A stretch of DNA of 55,516 nucleotides from Prasinococcaceae sp. CCMP 1430 (GCA_013416795.1 RQSC01000958.1:3129-58644); one strand, 5' to 3'; shown: positions 19,154-30,512, numbered from the stretch's first letter. Program-made: numbers and translations. The notes: a model not told the origin generated them from the letters alone.

Positions 19154-22100
19154 TCACTCGTCGGGGGATGCCTCCTCTGAAGCGTCATCCTTCAGCGCGC
19201 CGGGGTCGGACTCCATGCCCTTAGTCGCCGCAGCCTCCTCTTTCTGGGCGGCCTCCTCGTCCAGGGCGGCCTGCTCGTCCTCGGCGGCCTGCGACGCGCT
19301 AGACGACGCGCTGCCGTCATCCAATAGCGCGTGGTACTCGGACTCCTTGCCCTTGATCGCAGCAGCTTCCTCGTCGACGGGTGCCTCCTCGAGCACGTCA
19401 TCCTGTAGCGCGTGGTACTCGGGCTCCTTGCCCTTGGTCGCCATAGCCTCCTCGTCTTGGGAGGCCTGGTCGTCCTCGGCGGCCTGCGACGCGCTCGACG
19501 GCGCGCTGGCGCCCCCTTTGCACAGCGCTCGCACGGCGTCCCTCAGCACACTCATCTTCATGGTGGGCGCGCGCACTCCAGCACGCGCGCCGATTTCCTT
19601 GTAGGCGATCACAGTCTCGAGCAGCTCGCGGAAGTCCTTGTCGCCCTCGATCGTGCGCAGGTGCTTTGCATCGCGCAGGCGCATTGCGTTGACGGACGTA
19701 AAGCACATACTGGTGCCGAAGCAGATGATGGCGAGGATAGGAATGATCGAGATTTTGGGGTCCTGCAGCTGCGAGAAGAAGCCCCCCACGAGGCCGAGCG
19801 AGACGATCATCGCGCCCGCACCGCAAAATGTAAGCCAGGCCATGCGCTTGACGATGGGTGTGGCGCCGTCCTTGCCCAGCAGGTTCTTGAGGTCATTGAT
19901 GTTGAAGTTCTCGAAGTACCAAACCGTGGCCTCCTGCTCGGGCGTGAGCTTCAGCAGCCTGACCATCTCGCCGGTGAGCGGATCCTCCGCAGCCTCGCCG
20001 TTCATATGCTTGGCGATGCCATGGGCGATCTTGTCGGCGGCCTCCTTCGTGCGAATGGGAAAGGTGTACTTGATGAAGAAGCCAACGAAGCAGCTCAGGA
20101 ATGGGAGCAGGATGAAACAGAAGCGGATGAAACCCTTCACATTGTCGGTCTGCGTCTGCGACAAGCCCGACACGGGCGGCACGAAGCCCAACAAGTTAAT
20201 GATGGCCAGCGGGATGGCGCTCGCGGGGATGGCAACGAACTTAGGGATGAGAGTGGCGAACACAGAGAAGGACGCCTCGGACCTCGCGCCGTTCAGAAAC
20301 TCGTCGTAGTCGATCACATCAGAGAGCACCGACTGGATGAGCCCCTGCCCTCCGACAGGGATGCCGTTCACCCCCATGACAACAATGGTGTAGAGCGGGT
20401 CCCCCTCCCTGGGAATGAAAAAGAGCAGATTTGTGATGATGTTCACAACGTTGTAGAAAATCCACACGTGGAACTTGCCATAGCGGTTGGCTGCCTTCAG
20501 CCATAAGGGTGTGGAGACCAGCGCGGCTACCAACAGCGCGGCCACGGATATACCCATGCACAGGCGCGGGTCCATTGCTGAGCCGTTCGACTGAGCGACC
20601 GCGCCGTCGGGGATGATAACATAGCGGATGAAGAATGGGAACATAGACACCAGCGCGCTCAGCCCCAGCCCGTCAAGCGCCCATGCCAGCAGCAGCGGGC
20701 GGAAGGCCGCGTTGGCGAAGGCGCGCATCACGCTTGGAACCAGGGGCACGGGCGCCGCCTGCGTCTGGGAGGTCTCGCGCTCCTTGACCTGATAAACGAG
20801 GTTGAGGATTGTCAGCACGTACCACAGCCCGAAAAAGAGCGCAGTGACCTGGAAGGCAAGCCTCGTGGCGTCGAGGTTGCCAGTGTCATACTGGTACACC
20901 TCCACGGTGGCGTTCAGCAGCTGTGCGGTGGGGTCCGCGGGAAGCCCGCAGACCGCGGCCATGGCCTCGGCGGCTGCGCGGTCATCTTGAAGCAGGAGCC
21001 CCGCGCCACAGGACTCCTCCAGAGCGTCGGGCTCAACCTCGTAGTAGAAGGTATCGTCACCCCAATCCTATTGTCCGCGTCGTGGCAGCAGTGTGCAATG
21101 GCGCTCGAGTCAGCGCCGCGCACAGTCGTCGACACGCGCGGTGCCTGGGGCTAGGGGCATGAGACGCGCAGCGCACAGACCACTCGCATACGTCCAATGC
21201 GCGAGCAATCGGCTTCCAGCGAGCACGAGCGCGCCACCGTCGCCCGTGGCAGCTGGCGCCCCACGACGCACCTGCCTGTAGCAGAAGCGACCGTTGGCGC
21301 CCACGCAGAGCGTCGAGCGCAGCGTGACATCGGTGTCCGACTCGAACAGCGGCGCACACGCGTCGCCAAGCTCGTACGCCTCCTTGGCGGTCAGGTCCAG
21401 CGCCGAGTCCTTCTTGCCCAGGGTATGCAGAAAGCCCAGCGACCAGAACGTCGTGTTGACGCGCTCATCGACATACCATGGTGGGTCGGCCGTGGAAGGA
21501 GCCTCGCCGACTGGCTCAAGCGTGACCGCGTCGTACCCGCCGTAGCAAGGCTGGCGGAGCAACGTCTCCGGGCGCAGGTAGCTCGACAGGCCCGCGGGTA
21601 GGCCCGCGGCGATGAGCATTCCAAAGAAATTCCATGACTTGGCAAGGAAGAAGACGTTGTTGCGCTCTTCGTACGAGTCGGTGAGCTCGGGCCCCAAGGC
21701 CTCAAAGGGCACGTTGCAGTACGTGTCGGTAAAATAAAAGAGCACATAAAAGAAACCGAACCAATACGCGGCGACCTCATTGTTGCCGGCGTTGGCCAGC
21801 GAGCCCTCATTGTCCGGCCTCGGAGGCGTGAAGAGCAACACAAACATCACGCAGTACAGAACGCAACCGGTGGCCATGAACGGGCGGCGGCGCCCGTGCC
21901 GGCCGCGCGTCTTGTCACTGCGGAGTTTGCTCGTGCGTGCGCGCGCGTGCGCATGTGAGCACACCCACTGGCTAGCGCAGCGTTCGCGCGCAGCCCGCTC
22001 GCGCACGAGCGCGCGCGCACCGCACCTGAGCCAGCCCATGAGCGGGTCGGTGATGACGTCGAAGGAGCGCGCGAGCGCAGTAAAGAAGCTCAGGAAGGCC

Positions 22101-22638
22101 AGGTTGGCACCCACGTCCAGATAAAAGTCCTACGTGCGAGTGCGAGCGCGCGCGTGCGCGTCAACAAGGCCGTTCTCTGCTTCTGCATGCGCACGCCAAT
22201 GCGCATGCGCGCCATGCGCACCCCTACCTGGCAGTACACAGCGATCAAGAAACTCAGGGAGGTCGTCGCAAACTGCGCGTGCGTGGGTGTGCGCGTGCAC
22301 GCGAGATCGTGAGGCGATCGCACGGGGACAGGAGGGGTCAGCGCACGCCCTCACGTCTATGCGCGTCCGCTCTTTCGCGCTGGTTGTGGGGCGCAGCGCG
22401 GCCCACGCACCGCTGGCATGGCATAAGAGAGCTTGACCCTGAAGTCGAGCGTCCCGGTGGTGGCATTGACGTCCTCGTACGTGACGCGTCGCAGTGCGAC
22501 AAGCTCCTCTGCGCCATCGGCCTGCGCCGTGGCGCTCGCGGGGCTCTTCGAATCGCTCGTGGCCACCACGGGGATGGCCTCACCGCCGTCGTCCCACGCC
22601 TTTGGCGGCGTTTGCGGCGGCCGTCCGCCGCCGGACAT
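19154..22638 (-). CDS. GPH/MFS_2-type sugar:cation symporter (five exons)
   Basis: Exons 22638-22411, 22272-22228, 22129-22026, 21917-21272 and 21067-19154 join in phases 0, 0, 2 and 0, giving 978 residues. The 15-codon second exon and the spliced SDK in SDKTRGRHGRRRPF are confirmed by family motifs. These are SFDVITDPLMGW, the cytoplasmic loop just named, and NVPFEALGPELTDSYEERN, all typical of melibiose-type glycoside-pentoside-hexuronide transporters (MFS_2). About 12 membrane segments are visible. A Cys-containing extramembrane insertion of roughly 130 residues lies between transport segments and is split by intron 4. Another soluble insertion follows FFIKYTFPIRTKEAADK. The C-terminal 150 residues are acidic and contain three related units around KGKEPEYHALQDD. 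It probably moves a sugar, nucleoside or lipid-like solute with a cation across the plasma or an endomembrane; the substrate is unknown. Confidence 0.85.
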
Positions 22639-23410
22639 GCCGCGTGCGGGGCGCGCGCGCCACGGACCACGCGCGCGCGCCGAGTGGCGCCCCAGCCCTC
22701 CCCCCACCCTCCCAATCCTGCGCACAGCGCGGGCCGTAGCCAGCGCGCGAGCTCGCCGCACGAAATTCGTATCCACCATCGCCCGACAGTTCGCTTGGGT
22801 GCGCGCAGAGCAGCACGAAATACAGCAGGCCAGCAGCGCCGCGCCGGTCGCGGTTGGTTGGCGTGCGCTGCTGGCTGGATCGGGCCTCAGCAAACCCAAA
22901 GCCCTCGCCTCGCTCGCTCGGCCGCGCCTGCGCGTCGCGCGATCAGTCAATCACGGGGCTCGGATCGAAACCCTCGATTGCGCACCCAAAATGCGCGCGC
23001 GCGCCGTTCATCGCCGCGCGGTCGGTTCCTCGCGAGGATCTATCCGCCAGTCGTGTCGCGCACGGGCGCGCGTTTTTCCCCGCTCCCCCCCCCCGCTCTG
23101 CACGCGCTCGCGCGGATTCCAGTTGGGGCGTTTTTGCCGCGGAGGTGAGCGCGCGCATGCGGTGAGCGGAGGAAGTTCTTCGGGCATAGGGTTCCAGGAA
23201 TCCACATTACGCTTGGTCTGTTGGGCGTTGGATGGAATCCAGATCAGAACGTGAGCTGACGATTCGGTATCGCGCGCGCGCGCGTGCGCGCGCGCGCGCG
23301 AGAGAGCGGGGTGCGCCCGCGCGGCGTTGCCACAGCGCGCAGCAGGCGCGGTGCGGCGGCGACGCAAGGGCGTGCGTGTGCAGTGAGGGCGTCCGGGCGG
23401 GGGCGGCAAG
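22639..23410. promoter_or_regulatory. Divergent region between symporter and LSM10-like gene
   Basis: It holds alternating CG tracts (about 23271-23301) and a TCGAAACCCTCGA element near 22967. The missing first exon of the LSM10-like gene should lie here. A tiny candidate beginning ATGGAATCCAGATC (23232) does not join in the right frame. Confidence 0.35.
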
Positions 23411-24068
23411 GCCAGCCGGCGGGCGCGCTACCTCGCGGGGCGCGAGGCGCTCACGGGATCGCTGGCATGCGCCATCGGCTGCGATGTCACCGTCGAGACC
23501 GTTCGGGACAGGCTCATCAAGGCGCGTCCACGCCCGCGGTCGCAGCGCGGCGCGGTGGCCGCGCACGATCGGCCAGGGGGTAAGGCCCCGATGCGCGCGG
23601 TGGGTGCCGCCCTCTCTGCTGCTGACACGTGGCTCACGCCGCAAACCACGCGCGGCGCCCACGCCCTCTTCGCGGTGGCAGGGCAAACTCACTGACTGCG
23701 ACGCGCGCATGGGCTTGACGATATCGGGCGCACGCATCACGGACATGCGGTACGAGGACGCCGGCGAGCGCTGGCGCGCGCCGGACGGTGCGAGCGCATC
23801 GGGCGAACCCCCCGACGCCCCGCAGGTGTATGTAGACGAGGAGAGCGGGATGGAGATTGAGCACCTGCCAGCGGACACGTTGTTTGTGCGTGGTAGGGAC
23901 GTGCGAATGGTGCACCTACCGGCGGACCTCGACTTTAGCAGCGCGATGGAGAAGATGCGCCACGAGCGCGGCCGCGGCGACCGCGAAAGGGCGACCAAGT
24001 ACATGCCATCACTGCCCAAGGGCGTGCCCACGCAGGGTATGGGCGCGCCCGGCCGTCACGGGGTGTAG
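23411..24068 (+). CDS. LSM10-like Sm-fold protein (5' exon not found)
   Basis: Two exons are supported. 23411-23521 reads REALTGSLACAIGCDVTVET then VRDRLIK. 23682-24068 starts GKLTDCDARMGLTISGA and ends at TAG after GAPGRHGV. Together they form an Sm fold: Sm1 has VTVETVRDRLIKGKL and a DARM motif like DAxMN, and Sm2 has DTLFVRGRDVRMVHLP. The VHLPxDxD ending resembles LSM10, the U7 snRNP protein related to SmD1, which replaces D1 in histone pre-mRNA 3'-end processing. A 25-residue acidic insert separates the Sm motifs. The C-terminus has a short Arg/Glu helix and a Gly/Pro tail. The intron appears to be GC-AG (AAG/GCGCGT to GGTGGCAG). No in-frame ATG precedes exon 1, so an upstream exon is missing from this model. 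SmD1 or another LSm protein is the alternative. Confidence 0.65.
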
Positions 24069-24311
24069 CTTCCCGAGCACGTGTGCAAGACCACCGCCTC
24101 CTGTAATCTATGCGCGATGTACTATAGCATAACAACGCTGCTTCGGCTTGCGCGGTGTTGCGGGCTGGCCCGTCCAGAGCGCAGGAAGCCAGGGACGATG
24201 ATCGTCGCCTCGTGCGCGCTTCGGTGCGCCATCGTCAAGCGAACTTGGTCGCCTCTCTTACGAAGGAATACGCAGAGAGGGCGCGCGCGCGCGCTCCGAA
24301 AGCCGGCTTCT

Positions 24312-25468
24312 TCACAGGAACGGCGGCATGATCACCCAGCGGCGCGGATACTTCTCGCGGCCCTCCTTGCCGTCGAAGGTGCGCTTGAGGCGCTTGTGCT
24401 TGGCGATGGCCCACTCGATCATCTGCCCTCCACCGCAGACCATGAAGACGTACCCCGCAACCGACTGCGTCGCGATGTTGAAGCCGAGCCACGACATGAT
24501 CTCGGCGAAGTAGTTGGCGCACGTGATGCCCGGGAAATCGAACAGAAAGCCCCGAGGGATCTGATAGCCCGTCGTGCCCGGCTTGCGAAGGTTTTTCAGG
24601 ATGATGTGGCAGTAGAGATTGGAGAGCTCCATGAGCACGCCGAATGCGAGGCCGATCGCTTGCTGCGTCTCCGAGACGGCCGTGTACTTAGGGTGGCAGA
24701 TGAAGTAGCCGCACCACGCCGCGAACGACCAGTAGTAGCCGCAGTTGCGGTACAGATTCATGATTGGCATCGTGCCGTGTGAAAAGTTGTGCACAAAAAA
24801 CGTCTCGAGGATGCGCTTGAGGTAGTGCGTGAACCAGAACACCGTCGCTGCCGTCTGGATGGGCTGCGGCTCGAAGCTGGCGCCGTAGATCTGCGCGCGG
24901 CAGCAGTAGATCGCAGGGAAGATGACCATGGGGCCGAAGTACTCCCAGAAGAACACAGTCGAGTACCCGATTTGCGGCCCGAGGTCCTTGAACACGAGCG
25001 CGTCGCCATCCTTGACGCCGTAATCGGACAGTTTCTTGCCGGCGACGAGCACCTTTGGCTTCTTCTCACCGGGCTCCGCCTTGGGCAGCGTCCAACGCTG
25101 GCGCGTCGGGTCGCACTTGGGGCGCGTCTTCCAGAACGCCTGAGGCCGCCAACCAGGGTGTGGGCGGCGCGTGCGGTGGTGTCAGCGGCCGGCATGCACT
25201 CCGATGAACGAGAGAAACAGCGAGCTAGGAGAGGCGGAGGCGGCCACGGGCGCGCACGCATGCCAGCGCGGCGGGGCAGACAGTGGGAGCACCCTCGCCC
25301 ACCGCGCCGCCGCCGGGCGGTCGCGCGGCATCAGCCGCGCGCGAGCGCGCCTTCGCGCGGGCGCACCTGCACGAGGTCGTTCACCGTCGGCGCGCCCTGG
25401 TACGAGGCGAGGTACAACCCACCATCCACGAGCACCTTGCCCTTACGATCCACCACCTGGAGCTTCAT
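24312..25468 (-). CDS. TECR: Very-long-chain trans-2-enoyl-CoA reductase (two exons)
   Basis: Exon 1 (25468-25367) and exon 2 (25139-24312) join in phase 0 (CAG/GTGCGC to CCTCAG), giving 309 residues. The enzyme performs the last step of the ER fatty-acid elongation cycle, reducing trans-2-enoyl-CoA with NADPH. The N-terminus is the ubiquitin-like domain of TECR/Tsc13/CER10, starting MKLQVVDRKGKVLVDGGL. The TR(Q)RW stretch and KKLSDYGVKDGDALVFKDLG come from both sides of the splice and are diagnostic. The C-terminal part is the steroid 5-alpha-reductase type membrane domain, with GYSTVFFWEYFGP, HYLKRILETFFVHNFS, the GYQIPRGFLFDFPGITCANY block and the basic end KYPRRWVIMPPFL. About six hydrophobic segments are present. 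The length matches the family. The start is followed by a typical short N-terminus, and a 49-bp C tract (sense strand) lies 43 bp upstream. Confidence 0.95.
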
Positions 25469-25508
25469 CGCCGCCGCCGCAGGATGGGAGGGTGAGAGGG
25501 ATGGGGCA

Positions 25509-25559
<51 letters not shown>

Positions 25560-26030
25560 CGCGCGCTCGCGCTATGCAGCCCGAGCGCTCGCGCGCAAAC
25601 AGCTCCATTGGAGGTTTTCCTGCGAGCCCAACTTGATGTCAGTAGACTCGTGGCACGTGAGCAATCGCGATAAGGTCACCGAGCTATGCGTAGACCCGGG
25701 ATCCGGGAATTTACACCGGGTCTTTCTGGTGGTCAGACCATGGTCAAGCTGTCCGATGACCCAGGTCTTCAGAAGTCATGCCGGGTCTGAAGTACGTATG
25801 CCGTTTCCCCCGCGTTTCGCGTTCGCGGCAGCCGCCGGCCGGCCGCCGGCGCGGGGACGGGCGCGGCGGAGAGCCGGCGGCGCCCCGGCCGCCACACGGC
25901 GCGCGCGCGGCGGCCCTGCGTACGCGCACACGCTCGCGCATTCACGTGCGCGCGCGCTCGATATCGCACGCACGCACAGTCGCTGGACGAGTGGTGCGCG
26001 TGCGGCGCGCGCGCAGGCCTGCCACAGGAG
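25469..26030. promoter_or_regulatory. Divergent promoter region between TECR and BCCIP
   Basis: It contains the 49-bp G tract and a comparatively A/T-balanced part at 25600-25800, including a GTCTTTCTGGTGGTCAGACC stretch. The BCCIP-proximal 200 bp is GC rich. No gene is seen. Confidence 0.4.
25511..25559. repeat. 49-bp uninterrupted G tract
   Basis: A pure G run on +, C in the sense of TECR, ending 43 bp upstream of the TECR start codon. Similar in length to the run at 4079-4128. Confidence 0.95.
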
Positions 26031-27209
26031 ATGGGCGGCGCGCAGAAGCGCAAGGCTGCCACTGATAAGAAGGCTGCGCGCGCCGCGGCGCGGCCCGCCC
26101 CTGCCCCCGCCGCGGGGGCGAGGAAGGGCAAGGGCAAGGCTGAGAGCAAGGGCAAGGCAAAACTGAGGGCTGAGGCCGCCGCTGCGGAGTGCGACAGTGA
26201 CGACGAGTCCGAGCTCAACGATGAGGAGCTCGCGCAGCTCGAAGAGATGATCGCGGACTATGACGCGCTCGGGTCGGACGGCTCGGGCTCCGATAGCTCC
26301 GACTCGGACGGCTCCGACGACGACCTCGTTGCGAGCGAGACAGAGGAGGAAGAGGAGGAGGGCGTGGGCGAGGAGGTGAGGGTGGACTTCGAGTTCTTCG
26401 ATCCGCGCGAGGCAGACTACCACACCACCAAGCTGCTCATGCGCGGGCTGTGCGGCGGGGCAGACGACATAAACACCGCGGCGCTCGCCGATGCGGTCGC
26501 TGGCCAGGTTGAGGTCGGCACTGTTGTGCGCGCGGGTGCAGCTGAGGAGGTGGGGGCCAAAACCAACAAGCGCGACGCCAAGGGCAAGGGCGCAGCCGAC
26601 GGCGACACCGTGGCCTTCGCGAGTGCGCTTGGGCTCGGCACGCATGCCGTCGCCACGTCAAGCGTAATCAGCACGCTCAAGGCGGCCGCGCACGCCAAGG
26701 ACGCGGCGAAAATCAGCGAGCTGATGGCCGAGGGTGACAAGGCCGCGCTTCTGCTCGTGCAGCGCGCTGCGGGGCTGCCGTTTGAGCTCGCCACCAATCT
26801 CGTGCGCGCGCTGTTCGAGGACATCGCATGGGCGCGCGAGAACGCCGAGGGCGGCGCACAGTCCTTCAGCTTCGAGCGGCTGCTCCACACAGCGCCGTGC
26901 TGGAGGCTCGACGCAGGAGTGGGCGGGGAACGCAGCGCCAGTGAGGTGCCGCGCAAGAAGCTGAAGAAGGAGAAGAGGAGTAAGCGCGGTCGCGACCTGG
27001 ACTTCGCGCGTTGGGAGGATCGCGCAATGCTGCAGCACGCTGAGTGGTACTGCGTGGTGGACGGCCACAACGCTGCCGATGCCGCGGGGCCACTTGCCGA
27101 GGGCGCTTCGCCAGCGATGGCGATCATGTGCATCCCCGTAGCCGCTGAGGCGAAGCTCCTCCAGAGCCTGAGCGAGCTCATGGCCGACCTCGAGAGTGGG
27201 TGCCAATGA
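26031..27209 (+). CDS. BCCIP: BCCIP/Bcp1 family protein
   Basis: A single-exon gene of 392 residues. The N-terminus is Lys/Ala rich (AAGARKGKGKAESKGKAK), followed by a highly acidic stretch (about residues 55-115). The BCCIP domain begins with VDFEFFDPREADYHTTKLL, the strongest family signature, and continues with ADAVAGQVEVGTVVRAG, a VAFASALGLGTHA segment, and ALLLVQRAAGLPFELATNLV then RALFEDIAWA. A conserved C-terminal strand region contains AEWYCVVDGHNAADA. In yeast Bcp1 chaperones ribosomal protein uL14/Rpl23 and supports nuclear export. In animals BCCIP also binds BRCA2 and p21. The extended N-terminus is a local elaboration. Its stop is about 50 bp from the stop of the opposing gene. 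The start ATG sits in GGAGATGGG, consistent with initiation. Confidence 0.9.
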   Translation: MGGAQKRKAATDKKAARAAARPAPAPAAGARKGKGKAESKGKAKLRAEAAAAECDSDDESELNDEELAQLEEMIADYDALGSDGSGSDSSDSDGSDDDLVASETEEEEEEGVGEEVRVDFEFFDPREADYHTTKLLMRGLCGGADDINTAALADAVAGQVEVGTVVRAGAAEEVGAKTNKRDAKGKGAADGDTVAFASALGLGTHAVATSSVISTLKAAAHAKDAAKISELMAEGDKAALLLVQRAAGLPFELATNLVRALFEDIAWARENAEGGAQSFSFERLLHTAPCWRLDAGVGGERSASEVPRKKLKKEKRSKRGRDLDFARWEDRAMLQHAEWYCVVDGHNAADAAGPLAEGASPAMAIMCIPVAAEAKLLQSLSELMADLESGCQ

Positions 27210-27260
27210 CAGCAGTGGGATTAAGATTGCATTACACCCAAGCCTACACGCGCGACAGGC

Positions 27261-29860
27261 TCACGCGCGCTCAGATGAGAGAGCAGCCTCGAGGTCATCG
27301 CGTGCCCCGCCGTCGTCGTCCTCGCCGCTATGAGCGGTCTCATTAGCAGTATCATCACTGGCTGCAGAAACTTCCGCGCCCGTGCTCTCGCCGTTGGCTT
27401 CGCCCACGTCTATGACGGTGTCGGTCGCGGGAGCCTGCCTTTCTGCGCCCACGTTGGCGCCTTCTCCTCGGCCATGATGGTCGCCGACGTCGGCATCCTC
27501 ATGCAAGAGAGGCACCGGCCCGTTGAGTTCCGCCAAAATCCTACTCTCCATCAGGGCCTTGTCACTGAGTTCGGCGGCCATGGCGGCGCGCGCCTCCTCG
27601 GCCTTTTTGACGACATCCATCGGCACCTCCTCCCCGGTGGAGAGCACGGCAAACTGTCCTTCCAACTCCTCAAGTGACTCCACTTCCCTGCCGAGACCGA
27701 TGTGCTTGCCCACGCGCTCCTGAATGAGCCTGTCAGCCTCGTTGAGTTCCTCTTTGCTTGGCCCGAGCAGCGGTGCAGCGCCGTGTAACAATGCCTCTAG
27801 TTGCCTGTCGAGGGCTGCGGCGTCGAGGGCCGACAAGCGCACAAGATCCATCCCCAAGCCCTGCGCACTACCGTGCGAACCCACAGTCAATCCGCCACCC
27901 TCGGACCCTCCATCGCCGCCCTCGGCAACTGGGATGAACTCACGCTTGAGCTTGCAGTCGCTCAGGGCGAAGGGCAACCTCTGGTGAGCAGCGCACATGT
28001 ACGAGGTGAACAACCCCTGGGCCTTGCCCTCCTGGCTCACAGGGTACGGGGCAATGGAAGAGTTGATGCACCCGGAACCGGCATGGCAGCGCCAGTCGAA
28101 GACGGGCACGCGCGCGCGCGTGGATGGCTCTGGATAGCGCTGCACGCGGTTGCTGTCGCGTGCCGCTGCAGTCCACGTAAAGTCTGAACCCCGGCGCTTG
28201 CTCAACGGTCCCTTCTCATCGCCCTGCGGCGTGCCATCCGGTGGGTCGAGCATGTCCAGCAGATTGACCAGAGAGCGCTGGAGGCGCGTGAGGCGATGCT
28301 TGGCATTTGAACACAGCGGAAAGCGCTTGATATCAGCGTGCACTGCGCAGCGGGAAGGGGTGGTTGCACGGACGGTCAGCAAGCGGGCGCGCACGCGCAG
28401 GATCGCGCGCGCACGTCGAGAGCGCGCGCGTCATGCGAGCGCGCCCGCTCTCCCTCACCCTTCCTGAAGTTCGCGGCGAAGGCATTTGTCTCCGCCGCCG
28501 GGGCGCCCGCGCGCAAGCGCCGCATTGCCATCTCAACAGCCTTGGCCTTGTCTTCGTCGCTCTCTTCATGGAGAGCCCAGCGAAACTGCCCGATTTCGCT
28601 CGACCACTCCCACCGACCCTCCTCAGCACGGGGGCGCACTTCCCACTTGACTACACTCGCACCGGTCCCGTTGCTCCCCGCAGCAGCACTGTCGCGCACC
28701 GCCGAGCACTCCTTCGCCTCGTAGCGCTCGCGGAACTCGGCGTAGCCGATGGGGTGCCAACGCATCCCCGCGTTTGAGCCGCCAGAAGGGTTTTGCGCGG
28801 AGGAACCAGGCAGAGCGGAATGGCTCGAGTCCGTCGTGGCGGCGTCTGCTAGCGGCGAGCTTGCGAGCATGACTTCGGCGATGGCACGCTGCTCGCCGCG
28901 ATACAGCTGGAAGTCGCCTCGCTTGAGTGCGGGCGCGGTGGCGCCTACCTGCCACTGCGGGCCGTCGAGCCCTGCCTCGTGTGGCTTGCCGCCGGCGAAG
29001 CCGCCCGCCCGCAGGCCTGCCGCGGAGATCCCCTCTCCCGAGAGGCTGAGCTCTACCTCGTTCAGCAAGCGAAAGATCGAGCGCAGGGCCTCGGTCAGGG
29101 CGACGTTCCGCGAGCGCCGCCACGTCCGCGCCGCGCGCCGCACGCGCGCGCCTGCCAAGAGGGACATCGAGGCCTCAGCGATGCCTCCGGACCCCCCGCC
29201 GGCAATTTTGGAGACCATGTTGGCCACCCTGGTCGTGGTGTCGCTCGACTCGCTATCGATGCTGCTGCGAGGCTTGCGCGCGCAGGCGCTCTCGCTGTCC
29301 TCGTCGTTATATATGTCGGCGTCGGCATCGGCGAGCGCGCAAAGCACAACAGCCTCCCGCCGCGCGATCTCCGCGCAGCACAAGAAATCGCTGAGCAGGT
29401 AGAGCGTGTGCAGCTCGCGGTACTGCGCGTCTCTGTGCGCATAGAACGCGGCCGCGGGCGTCGACACGGAGCTCGCGGGCGCCTGCGGCCGCAGGAAGTC
29501 GTCGCTCAGCACGAGTAGCCGGCAGCGCGCCTGCAGTTCGAACGTTGCCGCGGCCAGCGGCTCGAGGTATGACGCGAGCGAGCGGCGCATCTCCTCCGTG
29601 GTGGAGCGTTCGGCGCCCAGGAGCTCGAGCCGCTTCGACATCGCCCTTTCGATTCGGTTGATCTCCTTGCTCGCGCGGCCGAGCTCGGTGCCCACACGCT
29701 TCTCGAGCGAGCGCGAGCGCCCCGCTTCTTCCGCGTGTGCCACCTTGCTGCCGCGCCTGGCACAGCACGCCCGCGCCGCCAGGACGAGCGCCACAAGGGC
29801 CACCAGCGCCGTGCCGGCCGCGATGTAGCCCGCGTTGTCCTTGAGCACGTCGAACACCAT
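27261..29860 (-). CDS. N-terminally membrane-anchored protein, unknown (two exons)
   Basis: Exon 1 (29860-28459) and exon 2 (28342-27261) join in phase 1 (donor GTGAGG, acceptor GCGCAG), giving 827 residues. Residues about 12-31 (YIAAGTALVALVALVLAARA) form a single membrane anchor close to the N-terminus, followed by a Cys/Arg stop-transfer motif (CCARRGSK) and a long helical, coiled-coil-like region (SLEKRVGTELGRASKEINRI). Middle features include FLCCAEIARREAVVLCALAD, a Ser/Asp patch, and HPIGYAEFRERYEAKECS. After the splice come FPLCSNAKHRLTRLQRSLVN and CINSSIAPYPVSQEGKAQGL, with several cysteines. The last 150 residues are acidic. The orientation by the positive-inside rule would put the large domain in the cytosol. 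I recognise no family. Codon usage and GC match the neighbours, so transfer is not suggested. Confidence 0.65.
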
Positions 29861-30481
29861 CGCTGCCGCCCCGCGGGCTCTGCGGACGGGCTACGCAGGC
29901 CGCGGCTGCCCTCCCTCACCCCGCTCTGCGCGCGCGCGCGGCGCGCCGGCTGGAGGAGTCGGGAACGGAACAGTGGGTTGGATGGGGGGGTGGGGTTGGG
30001 CGCTGGCTGCGCGCCCTCTGCCCGCGCCCCGCACCGCACGCGGCGAGCGCAGCCACAGCAGGGGCCCCGCGGCCCGAGACGAAAAACACGGACAACACTC
30101 ACTCGAATACCAAAACCGTTTTCAATCGCGTCGTCCGTTCGCACTCACCCGGGCATCGAAATTCTGCTCAAGGAGCGCCGAAATTTCGTTCGGGCCGTTG
30201 GCGTCTCGTTACACTTTTTTTTGAAGTTCAGTTCTTTGCCTTGATGGGGGGGGGTACGGTGGTTCGTCAAACACCCCTTCCCGCCTCGAACCTGGTCTGC
30301 GTTTGTCTCTCCGGGGATGGGCACGTCACGATCAGTATTCTTGTGAGTGAACCGGGGTGGGAGCGGGCTTTCCCCGAAGAAAGAACCAGCGCGCTCGCCG
30401 ATGGCGTATCGGGCCGTGAAGGCCGGCACACCGTGGCGCTTGGCGGGCCGCGGCGCGGCGCGGCATGGGTGTTGCGGAAAA

Positions 30482-30512
<31 letters not shown>

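Noticed and set aside
19412-20506. 364-codon plus-strand ORF opposite the symporter
   Set aside because: Shadow frame; the minus strand carries the conserved transporter sequence.
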